Positions 47,071 through 57,586 of a stretch of DNA of 64,000 nucleotides are shown here, piece after piece. The stretch's first letter is position 1. Each line of letters opens with the position of its first letter. Source of the DNA: Thuidium tamariscinum (lineage: Eukaryota > Streptophyta > Bryopsida > Hypnales > Thuidiaceae); assembly GCA_947034885.2 (NCBI GenBank), contig OX344750.2:39542821-39606820 (forward strand). Reading direction: 5' to 3'. A program made the position numbers and the translations under genes. A model generated the notes under the pieces. The model was not told where the DNA came from. It searched no databases and worked only from the letters and a program-made list of their open reading frames with translations.

Positions 47071-48375
47071 AGGTAGAACCCATAACTGATCATATGAAAC
47101 CCTTGAAGGCCTAAGGCCATTTTTGGGGGTCAAAAATCACTCAAAACTGCCATTCTTGTTGCATTCATTCAAGAGAACAAAAAAAGTATTTTTTTGTAAT
47201 CTAACTACAGGATCTTATATTTTATTTGTCTAATATCATGTGGTAAGAATTTCATGAAGTTTTACCATATAGATTGGAAGATATTTGTATTCAAAGTTGA
47301 AATTTTTTTTTTTTTAACATTGTCCTGCAATTTCAAATAGCTGTGACTAACATTTGTTGAAATTCTTTTACTATGGGCTGGGAATCAAAAAAAATTGTAT
47401 TGAAGAATTGAGTTGAAGGTCTAGTTTTTCACTTTTTTGGGTGTTTTCAATCTTTAAAGAATTATTAACTAGACATAGATTGAAAGATTGAAAGAAAAAA
47501 CTAAATCATTAATAGCTCTAAGATGAGATTAAAACACAACAATCCCAATGGTGAGATTATTTTAGCAAGCAATCTTAACTTTGACAAGCAATTTTCTTTT
47601 TAAATTGTAAAAATTGCATTCAAAAACAAATCCTATAAATTATTTTTTCAACCAAACTACCCAAAAAACAAAATTGTGCATAACTTTCACATAACTAATC
47701 CAAATGTAATGAATCAAAGCTTCACATGTAGACAAAAACTATGATATGTAAGATTTAAAAAAATAATAATTTAAATTTTTTGTGGATTTATTTTTTTGCC
47801 CACTAAGTTGAAATTTCAGCTTTTTGTACTATAGCTTTTGCTCTCGAGCACCTATTGAAATAAAATTATATTCCTATATAGCTAATTAGTTTTCCTATCT
47901 TAAAAAAAAGTTTCAAAAAAGAATTAATTAAAAATTGAGGTCATCAGAACCTACCCAAATTCCAAATTGTCCCATGAGGAGACAATGGGCTTTTAGAGGT
48001 TAAAGTATTCTAGACTTGATTTGGTGTAGTGCAAGGCAAAGAAAATATTTTCAAAGGTGCAGTGATAGAGTATTGGGGATTTAAGACATTTGGTAATTTC
48101 ATCACATGAATTGAAATTGCTATAAATTTTGAAAGGCAATAAGTGCTCCAAAATTATGTAGCGAGTCTCTAGACTCTTCCTATTCTGATTAGTCAAAAAA
48201 CTACCTTTCCACTCATTGCTTCTTACTTTTTTGTTTACTACTTTAAAACATGTGTCATAAATATATAGTCCCAACTTTGAAAAAGAAAAAGAAAACATAT
48301 ACTAGTATTAATTTGAAATAAGTTAGTCTCCAAGATTGGCTATAGAGCAATGGTAAAAAATGGGTGGTTCTACCT
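47071..48375. mobile_element. AGGTAGAACCACC MITE split by a larger transposon
   Basis: Left end TA|AGGTAGAACCCATAAC, right end GGTGGTTCTACCT|TA. The two halves together match 16229-16640; homology is broken at 47096-48004 by a TTAACCCCTAAA-family element. Confidence 0.85.
47096..48004. mobile_element. TTAACCCCTAAA-family transposon nested in a MITE
   Basis: Left end AAACCCTTGAAGGCCTAAGG, right end CTTTTAGAGGTTAAAG. The interior aligns inverted with 5551-6480. It separates sequences that are adjacent in the MITE copy at 16229, so it is the younger insertion. About 0.9 kb, non-coding. Confidence 0.82.
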
Positions 48376-48579
48376 TACGGCTTGCCTAGCACTACAATGA
48401 GGATGCAAAGTCAAAGCACTAATGCATTTACTATTTACTTTTGCATGTCCTAATTGCACAAACTTTGGTAAAGCAATAACACCTATAGCTTGCATTAAGG
48501 AGATTTTAATTCCCTTTTGGACTATTATGTAGGCAAGTCAATGTTGTTTAACCCTTGAACAATGCAATGGATGTTTATT

Positions 48580-48780
48580 GTTCAATGAATGACAAAAAAT
48601 CCTTCTATGCAAGACAGAAAGTATAGATGTTCATCTTTGGGATTTTGTGTGGACAAGCCAAAGGTCTCAAACAATAGTTTGATCTCAAATGAGTGTGTTT
48701 GGATTTTCTTAAGCAAATGATTCACATAGTACCCCAAAAGGATGATTTCTAGGGTAACCATTCTTTCTTTTTAGGCTAGA
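48580..48780 (+). repeat. Dispersed repeat, copy 2 of 3
   Basis: Aligns with 28320-28530 and 56450-56655 (GACAAAAAATCCTTC, ATGTTCATCTTTGG, CAAATGATTCACATAG). Type unknown. Confidence 0.6.
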
Positions 48781-48855
48781 TTAAGAATTAACAAGGATAT
48801 TGAATTATTGATGAACCTCTATAATCTATATATGTTATAAGTAGGGAGTAGAAGA

Positions 48856-49191
48856 CATTAGGGGAGATTTGAAGGCATTACATCACTATGAATTCTTGGA
48901 TTGTAGGAACTCTAGGAACAATACCACATCAGTCAAGCTTTATATGGCCAAAACACTGCAACATTAAATATTTATTTAATCATTATTTTAAAAGAATATT
49001 TTTCAAATATTTTTTTAGTTCGGTTTTCAATTTTTTAATACTTTTTGAAATTTTTGGAAAAACATTTATAATTTATTTCAATAATTCAAAAAATCAAGTT
49101 GTAAGGGTTGGTTTGTAGTTCTTAGAGTCTTTAATAAACACAGTGAATGACCTTGAAAAAACCCTGTCTTGCTCTCAAATTTCTCCTAATG
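48856..49191. mobile_element. MITE, CATTAG family
   Basis: TIRs CATTAGGGGAGATTTGAAGG and CAAATTTCTCCTAATG, 336 bp, AT-rich centre flanked by GGAACTCTAGGAAC-type blocks. Confidence 0.83.
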
Positions 49192-49450
49192 TTTCTATTA
49201 CGCGTACCATTATGACATGTAACAAATAATACATGTTTAACTTATCAACCATTGATTGGGCTATTAATAGTTCTACATACATTCTCATTTAACAACTTTT
49301 AGACAATTCTAACACAAAGCATGGTATACTTATAAAAGATGTTCTAACTTCTAAACCATTGGTAACATTTAGTATCTAGCATTTCTCTATGAGGATTGAG
49401 ACAAGGGAGGGGTATGATATTGTGCAACATATATGAGATTTTAACACTTA

Positions 49451-50300
49451 TTAACCCCTAAAGTTCCTTGATGCAATATATTTTTACCAAAATCCCACCA
49501 AAATTGCTATTTCTAATGCAAGTACCAAATAATTTAGAAAATATTATTTTTAGACACATATAATCATAGGATCTTGTAGTATGTTAGTTTGAAAAAATGA
49601 GAAAAACAAATTCAATTTTTTTTACCATGTAGATTACAAGATATGAGCATTTGAATTGACCAAAATCTTTTTTTTGACCTTTTATAAGTTCACATTTTCA
49701 TGAAAAAAAGTCCAAAATGGTAGTGCTTCTTTGGATTCCTTTTTCAAGGCAAGTTGGATACATGCTTGAAAATTTTCAAATCGTTTGGAATTGTACAACA
49801 TATAGGAAAAAAATAGTAAGTAAAAAGAAGTAGAGAATGTTTCAAAATACCAAATTGTTAAGAATTTATTTGTGAAATTGAAACTTACCAATTCCAATAG
49901 TGCAAATGTTGTAATAAACAATCTGCACCCAGTATATTAGTTTTTTCCAAAAATATTGAAAATTGACTAAAATAAAGGACTTCAAAGTGTATTTTAGAGT
50001 GGAGAATCCATAACTACACGCAAACTAGAACTTCATAACTTTTGACTCATTAATTAAAATGGAATGATTCAAAGCTTTCTACATATACAAATCTATAAAA
50101 CAATTTCAAATTTTTGTTTCCCAAAAAATAAACAACATATCATGTGATAACTTTTTAACCATGCAATCAAAAGTCACGAAAATTGTTGGGCTTTAAAGAT
50201 ATTCCTCGTCTATACCTTTTATTAAAGTTTGGTGCCAAAACATATAAATCTCTATTCACATGTACTTGCCCAAAAATTTTATATTGCCTTTAAGGGTTAA
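49451..50300. mobile_element. TTAACCCCTAAA-family transposon
   Basis: Ends TTAACCCCTAAAGTTCCTTG and GCCTTTAAGGGTTAA. Co-linear with 8799-9729 from end to end, including TAGGATCTTGTAGTAT and ATGCAATCAAAAGTCACG. 850 bp, non-coding. Confidence 0.86.
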
Positions 50301-50404
50301 AGTAACAAGCATAGAATTCCTACTATTAATAGAAGCAAAATTTAAGCCATCTAAATCAAATTACTCAAAAAAGGGATGATTCCTAAAGCATGCCCAAATA
50401 ATTT

Positions 50405-51153
50405 GTCTCTTAAATGCCCTAAGTGTTTTTTTGGCAATACAAAAATTTTAAGGAGCTCACTACAAATGGAGATTTTTTTTCTTTAAAATTTTCACACAAT
50501 ATGAACACAAGGAGTAGCTTTAAGCCTTTAACGCCCAACAATTTTTGTAACTTTTGACTACATGGTTAAAAAGTTATTGTATGATATGTGATTTTCATTA
50601 CTTAGTGGGCAATCCAAGAAAATCATAAAATTTCTTAAAAAATCACTTTTAATGCAAATAAAAATTTGAAATCAATCCTCTATATTTATGTATACTTAGA
50701 AAGCTTTGAATCACTCCATTTTGTTTAACAATTTGAAAGTTACGAGGAGTTTTACTTTGGGGGTAGATATGGAGTCTCCAAAAACCTTATCTACCCACGA
50801 ACTAAATTTCTCATAACTTTCATCTCATTAATCAAAATGGAGTGATTCAAAGCTTTCTAAGTATATATAAATGTAGAGATTCAATTTCAAATTTTTATAT
50901 TTCAAAAAATATATTTTTAAAGAATTTTTCTGAGCTCCCTAGATCACCCACTGAGCAATGAAAATCTCATATGATACAATAGCTTTTTATCCATGTAGTC
51001 AAAAGTTATAAAAATTGTTGGGCCATAAAGCTACTCTTTGGGCACAATTTGTGTGAAAATTTCATAGAAAAAAGTTTTCTATTCATAGTGAGCTTCCCGA
51101 AATTGCTATATTGGCAAAAGAAAATCCATAGTTTAGGCATTTAGGGGTTAAGT
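50405..51153. mobile_element. Near-complete palindromic (foldback) TTAACCCCTAAA-family element
   Basis: The two halves are inverted copies over about 350 bp: AGGAGCTCACTACAAATG mirrors the CATAGTGAGCTT block, TTTGACTACATGGTTAAAAA mirrors TCCATGTAGTCAAAAG, and AAAGCTTTGAATCACTCCAT mirrors ATGGAGTGATTCAAAGCTTT. The centre is near 50770. The right end is GCATTTAGGGGTTAAG; the left end is less clean. Confidence 0.82.
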
Positions 51154-51154
51154 G

Positions 51155-51881
51155 GGTGATTGCAAGAAACACTTGTCCTTTTTTTTGTCCCCTTGACCTT
51201 TAGTAGGTAATTTTTTGCTCATAACTTTTGCATCTTTTTTCATATGACTTTAAACTTGAAAGAAAGGTGCCTACAAAAGTTTTACATTTTGTGTAAATTT
51301 TTCAATTTTTTCAAAATTAGTCTACTATTTTTAAATTGCCCCTGATTGGGTGTCTATTTTGGCCATTTTGGGGGGTTTTAGTCCTATTTTTGACCCAAAA
51401 ATGCAAATTTTGAGCTGAAAATTGGCATGCAAGGACCTCACCTAAAGTTACACAAGACCAATAAGAGATTTTTTGAAAATACTATACTGTTCAACCTCCA
51501 CATGTCGTCAAAGTGGCTGATTTTGTGTAAGTGTAGAGAATAGAATTAATTTTTTTCAAAGATGAAATCTGTTGGAAAAGACAGACCTTTACTTGGAGAA
51601 AAAAATGAATTTTTCATTTTCATTTTTTGATCTTTTTTACTATTTTTACCAAATTAGTGAAAAAAGAGCTATTTTCATTGTATTTTCCATTGTCTATAAC
51701 ATTTAGAGAAAAAAATTCTTAGGCCTGAATTTCAAGAGACATAATATTCTCATTGCTCTTCAAATTATCCATGTTTTTTTCAATTTAAAAAAAATTTATT
51801 CCAAAAGTCACAGGACTCACAGGACTCACTGATTTTGAGCCATTTTGAGCCAAAACCGGTAAGTGTTTCTTGCAACGACCC
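51155..51881. mobile_element. GGGTGATTGC-family transposon, AAGT duplication
   Basis: 727 bp, ends GGGTGATTGCAAGAAACACT and AAGTGTTTCTTGCAACGACC-C, flanked by AAGT (51151-51154 and 51882-51885). It sits exactly at the right end of the palindromic element before it. Non-coding. Confidence 0.9.
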
Positions 51882-52703
51882 AAGTAGATAAGTATATGGG
51901 TGATGTTTAATAAAAGGATATTGAAACTAGGGCACAAGTATTTTACAATTGTAATTTGATACCATACTATTTTTACATCCAATATTCAAATTTCATTCTT
52001 TTTATTTCCACATGCAATTGTTGCTTCTTTAATACTCATGTAATACTTGGTGGTATGCAAATCGAACCTAAATGATATGTAGGTAAAATTTGTCTACTTG
52101 TCTTAAAATACAATAATAGTTTTAATATTTTTTCCTAAAAATAAAAACTCCCTCGAAAAATAGAGCCAATGTCTTTCAACTATATGAAAACTCATGTATA
52201 AGAAAACATTGATTATGAATTTCAAAGTAGGGATAGTTATACCTTCTTCATTGCTTCAAATTTCTTTTAAGAATGAGAGAAATGAAGAACCAATTAGGAG
52301 CTAGAAATTATGGAGAAGGTGTGATATCCCATTTTTTTTGTCTTGAAAATGAAACTATAGAATGCATAACAAGATATAGGAGTGCAAAACGTGCAACTAG
52401 TGAAGGAATAAGAAATGACAAAAGTGCAACTAGAGTAGAATATTCTTGTTCTACAAAGCTTTTGTAGTGTCTATTATTCACTTCTAGAAGAGACTAATGG
52501 ATGTTATAAACCTTTCACAAATTTTTTTTTTACCGAAGTATTCCTTCCCAAAGTCAATCCTAAACCATGACCCTCTCCATTCTTTAAAGAAGTTTTGGGA
52601 GGTGAAGAAGCTATGACTACGCTTAGTGCTAATGTTAGATACATATACCAAAAATTGACTCTCTACTTCCATGATCAAGGCAAGAAGTTGTAGTGGTCAA
52701 TTT

Positions 52704-54015
52704 TGCACTAGGTTATCTTATCTACACTAAATAGTGACTAAATCAGGTTGCCATATCCCAAGAAATTTATTGTAGAAGTCATCAAAGTCAACAAATATTT
52801 CTACAAACACAATTTCCATTTGTATTCATAGAAGTTTAGGAGTTCCAACTACACTAGTAACTAATTCAAAAGTAGTGCATTCTTATACAGTGACAATAAA
52901 TATTTATATAGTATAGAATGTCGAGAAATTAGTAAGGGGAAATCTAATTTCACTATTTCATATATTAAGTGTTGTTGGGTGATTGCAAGAAACACCTGTC
53001 CTATTTGTTCCGTTTGACTAATTTTTTCGGGAGTACTTTAAAATTTGAAAATTAATTTGAAAAAAATTTGAAAAACATGAATAGTGTATATACCTCTAAG
53101 ATGAAGGTTTTCACTGAAGGAAATGGATAGAGAAATTCTCTAAGTAGGAGAACTTGAAAAGTGCCAAACCTCCAGAAAATACATACTTTCATGTTTTAAT
53201 TAGGGAAAAATAGTAAAAGTAGATATTTTCAAAAAATAAAAAATGGACATTTGCAACAACTTTATGGAGATGGTCATTCACAAAAAGACCCACCAAAATA
53301 ATATTTTATATATTTCAAAATACAAGCAGAAGGGAGCTCACTTTGTAGACCTCCACACCTCACAAAATTAACTTTTTTTTAAAATCCTTCCTTGGAAAGC
53401 TAGAAGTCTACTAGAAGACCATCTCATCCAAATTTCATGTTAAAATCATTAAAAAAAGGTATAGCTCAGGTACTAAAAAACCCTAAACTACCAAGTGTGA
53501 CATCCAATTGGGGTCTATTTTTGGATAGTAAACTATTTTTGAAAATTATGAAAAAATTATGGAAGGTTTATGATAGTTATGAATACCTTCCCTACAAATC
53601 TTGAGTCAATCGGAGCTAAAACACAAAAGTTATGGCCAAAAAACAAATCAGAATGCAACGTGTGACACAAAATAGGACAAGTGTTTCTTGCAATCACCTT
53701 GTTAGACTTGCAAGCTGCAACAAAAGCACTTGGATGCTTGGGTCAGGAAGGACAAAAGAAAGTAAGCTTAAGTAATCACACTAACTAGTGAAATTAGATT
53801 GCCCTCACTAATTTCTTGACATTCCACACTATGTAAATTATTTTTTGTTATTGGAGAAGAATGCACTACTTTTGAATTAGTTATTGGTGTATGAACCTCC
53901 ATGTTTACAAATGGAAGTATTTGTTGAAAGATTTATTGACTTTGTTGACTTGTAGAGTAACTTTCTTAGGGTAAGGCAACCTATTTATAAAGGCAGCCTA
54001 ATTTCACTATAATTT
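52704..54015. mobile_element. Long-inverted-repeat element split by a nested transposon
   Basis: Left arm 52704-52967 and right arm 53785-54015 are inverted copies (AGAAATTAGTAAGG / CACTAATTTCTTG; AAAAGTAGTGCATTCTT / AGAATGCACTACTTTT; CAGGTTGCCATA / AAGGCAACCT). The right end reads AGTGCAGATGCTC, like the GAGCATCTGC MITE terminus. The middle holds the 723-bp element at 52977-53699. Confidence 0.75.
52977..53699. mobile_element. GGGTGATTGC-family transposon, TGTT duplication
   Basis: 723 bp with ends GGGTGATTGCAAGAAACACC and CAAGTGTTTCTTGCAATCACC-T, flanked by TGTT (52973-52976 and 53700-53703). Nested in the spacer of the long-inverted-repeat element. Confidence 0.92.
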
Positions 54016-55400
54016 AGTGCAGATGCTCTTGGTTCTCCTAACTGCTTGATTCCGCTACCAGTAGTCCGAACGGTTATTGTCACGAGTTCTATCCAGAAGA
54101 TCATTTTTCAGTGAATGGCGTTTGCCGGTGCATCATCATTAAAGAAATGATTTCTCATGTTGCAAGTCGTTAGGTTCACGTGGCCGAGCACGTGACTTGA
54201 TTCTGCTGCCGTTTAACTTCGTTTGTCCCCAACTCCCCATTGATTGATCAGTTCATGTTCGGTTCCTCCCCTTCGCCGCTTCATAGACTTTCCATGTGGT
54301 TCATTTGTTTCCAAAAATTGAGAAATTGAAAAAACAACAACTTTCCATGTGTCTGAGGAATCTCAGCCTCAATCGATCAACGACGCAGTTCACTCCCCGG
54401 CTCCATTCTCAAGGTACATTCAAACAAGGGAGTATATATCTTTTTTTTTTTCTGAAAAGTCTGTGATGTTGTCATTAAAGAAACAACGGAGGCTTTGTCC
54501 ATGCAGAACTGGCTCGCTTTTCGAGGAAAGGTCTGATCAAACTTCCTCTGAACTCAGGTGGGTACACCCAAAAGCTCCAGAAATTGGTACTGTGCCTAGT
54601 TACTATTATTAGGCTATTCTGATTTACCCACCCCAAAGCACCAGAAATTGGTACTGTGCCTAGTTACTAGTATTAGGCTATTCAGATTTTCGTATAGTCT
54701 TGTTGACAAGTGAAAGCACATTCCAATGCACCAAAGCGGAATGCAACATTTGAATACGGTATGCAAAAGTTATTGTCTCCAAAAGCACCATCTACACTCT
54801 CTGTACAAAACTGATTCTAGAAATGTACACAAATTGTAGATGGTGCTTTAAGGTCAGTTGTACTTTTGGATTTACCCACTATATGTATCTTCTATCTATG
54901 TAAAAGCTTTCTTATTTAATTCAAAGATTGGGGTTAGAGCAAGGTCCAATCCAATTTCCTCACTATGTATCATGTATCCATCTATCCATCTACCTAAGCA
55001 AAGGTCTACTCTTCTTTCTTTTTTCATTCAATTTAAGGATTGGGATTGGCTAAGGAGCCGTAGAAGACAATTTTGTTCTCTGCCAAGGTCCTCTTATCAA
55101 GATGCAAAAGAGACCTCCCCCGGCCTCGTTGGTCAACAGTGCTATTCATGAACCCAGGGAAGTTAGATAGTTTGGTTGCCGGATCGATTCCTCTTGCTCC
55201 CCAGGCCGTATTTCTGCAGGGGTTCAGTTGCTGTGACATACTATTTTATTCTTCAGCTGCGTTGAAAGTGAATCCATTCATTCGTGCCATGAAAAGTTGT
55301 TGCCGGAGGGTGAGTGGCAGGTCCCTCATGGGCCCAACCCATTGAAGCGGCCCTTTGGAGTTTGTCTTGGGCTCCTTGGCTCGTAGCAGGTGCGGCAAGT
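54016..55400. other. Moderate-GC island with a MITE
   Basis: No gene recognised. Apart from the MITE at 54556-54879 the sequence looks unique. Short frames have no domains. Confidence 0.4.
54556..54879. mobile_element. AGGTGGGTACACCC MITE with internal 64-bp duplication
   Basis: Left end AGGTGGGTACACCCAAAAG, right end ACTTTTGGATTTACCCACT (decayed). The block CCAGAAATTGGTACTGTGCC occurs twice, 64 bp apart (about 54578 and 54641), making it longer than the 272-273-bp relatives. TA flanks are not preserved. Confidence 0.82.
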
Positions 55401-56130
55401 ACGGTGGATTCTCTTTCTCTCTCGCTCTTTCTCGCTCTCTTTCTCTCTCTCTCTCTTTCTGCGCGCAGGCCAGGCAGGGCAGGGAACTGAGGGAACTGAG
55501 GGAAGGTCACGTTTCCTCTCCGGCCTGTTCCCGAGGGCCGAAAAGGAGCCTCCAAATTGACTTGACCTTCACGTTGGTCGGCATGGAGGCATGGACCCTT
55601 TGACAGCCTTTGGAATTTGCTAATTGCATCGATCGCGCAGCATGATTTCGGGAATTTGATTCCTGGCGGGAGGAATCGAATCCGCAGGGGCTATTGGGGA
55701 GAAAAAAACAGGACCACCCAACAGTGGGTTCTCTGCAACAAATGCGGCCAGCTGCAGCTAGCCAGCTTCTCGATTATCTAGATTCTCGAAACTGCCCTGG
55801 CCCTGCCGCAGTGCCGCGCCGCTTCAAATAGGAGTGAGTTCAAGAAGCAGGGCTGAGTATGTTTTATTGTCTGGCCCGCCTCGTCCAAGCACATGGAAAG
55901 AAAGTCCGGGAAACACATGGAGTCATGGACGTCGATCCGGAGGGAAGGATTCCCAAACCCCCCGGCCAGAGAGGGAGAGGGTATCCCCAGATTCTCGCTT
56001 CTTACTAACTTTGCTTTATTCGAGGCAGCGCAGAAAGCGAGCTTCACTGGAGCGATGCAAGCTATTTACATCCACGGAAATGGGCGAAGCCTGCAGGACA
56101 TGGACGAAAGTTGATTTATTTATCCGAAGT
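55401..56130. other. GC-rich island with CT tract, no gene recognised
   Basis: A CT/TTCT tract lies at about 55411-55461, followed by GGCAGGGCAGGG and a repeated GGGAACTGA. Overlapping frames of 73-113 aa show no recognisable motif. Similar in texture to the islands at 28.6 and 45.7 kb. Confidence 0.35.
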
Positions 56131-56131
56131 A

Positions 56132-56403
56132 AGGTGGGTACACCTAAAAGCGCCACTTACTCTTACTGTGCCTAGTTCTTGTTATCATGCTATTCAGATT
56201 TTTATACAGTCTTGTTGGCAAGTGAAAGCATGTTCCAATGCACCAAAGAACAGAGGATTTGGATACCATATGCAAAAGTTATTAATAGTCAAAGTCTGTT
56301 TCTAAAAGCTCATCTACAGTATGACTACATGACTGATTTTGGAAGTGTATGCACATTGTAGATGGCATTATAAGGTCAAGTGCCATTTTGGGTGTACCTA
56401 CCT
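56132..56403. mobile_element. MITE with AGGTGGGTACACC termini, TA duplication
   Basis: 272 bp, TIRs AGGTGGGTACACCTAAAAG and TTTTGGGTGTACCTACCT, flanked by TA (56130-56131 and 56404-56405). Co-linear with 10946-11218. Confidence 0.92.
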
Positions 56404-56449
56404 TACTCCATAGTATACATTCATATAAGCCTTGAATGTCAATGCGGAC

Positions 56450-56655
56450 ATTTTTGTATTAGATTAATGACAAAAAATCTTTCCTTACAAAACAGAAGTG
56501 CAACTATTCATCCTCGGTATTAGGGGTAGAAATGAGAGATCTTTTACAATACTTCAATTTCAAATGAGTATATTTGGCTTATTCAAAGTAGATGATGTCA
56601 CACGGTATCAAAATGCATGATTTTCATGGCCACCAATTTGTCCTTCAAGGTTTGG
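56450..56655 (+). repeat. Dispersed repeat, copy 3 of 3
   Basis: Aligns with 28320-28530 and 48580-48780 (ATGACAAAAAATCTTTCC, CTATTCATCCTCGG, TTTCATGGCCACCAA). It begins right after the MITE at 56132-56403. Confidence 0.6.
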
Positions 56656-57586
56656 TAGCATTTTGCAATTTCATCGATTGAAAAAGGAAGAATATTTCGT
56701 CAAATATTGCTTGTAAAAAGTTTTTCATTACTTTTTAACAAAAAATTGCTCAACCCACCCACCCTACCTTCAACCATGTCACTCATTTGGCAATTGTTTG
56801 GCACATAAAGGTGTCAATTCATACTATTTTTCACTATATTTTTTCATATTTTTTTAATTTGTGCCTTGTAATTTACTATAACAAAAAAGATTTATGGATC
56901 AAAGTCCAACCCTTGCTTGGATGGAATTCACAAAATGTAGTAAAAGATGTGCCTTAATTTTTAAAAAATTCTTTTGTCACATTTGTAACTTGCAACAACT
57001 GTTTGAGGCAAGTTAGTTTTTGGCAATGTGTTGCGAAAAACAACCCAATTGATATATATGTGTACTCATTTACTGTATATTGATGTTGTTTTGATTTTTG
57101 TTTTGTTTTGTTTTTTGGGTCTTGGTTTGGGTGCAAGGAATAGTAGTACAACAACTTTCTACTTTTGAAGGTTTTAGTGTTTCTTATATCTAGAGTGTGG
57201 AAAAGAGATGATTCCATTGCAATATTATTTAAAAAAAATGGGGTTTGAAGAAGGTTGCAAACTAAAACAACAATGACATTACTTGTTAAAGTTTTGTTTT
57301 TAAATTACAAAAAAATCCATCAAAAAAACTTAATGAATTAATAATTGCAATGTGCACTAGTTGAAATTCAACATAATTATTAGGATTGTCTTTTTTTTTT
57401 TTAAATTTGTTTCTTAGAACATCATTGTTGGTCTAGACTTTAGGGGCCTTCTTGACGCCACATTCCTTTTGTAATGGTAGGAATGCTTGTCTTTGTCTCA
57501 TAATATTTTGAATTTTAATCAGTTAATTTCTTTTATACATGAAGAATCATAATCAAATGCAAGAAAAGGTAATATTACAATAGCCA

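Noticed and set aside
55160-55210. tRNA-like stretch GGATCGATTCC
   Set aside because: No acceptor or anticodon stems could be paired on either strand.
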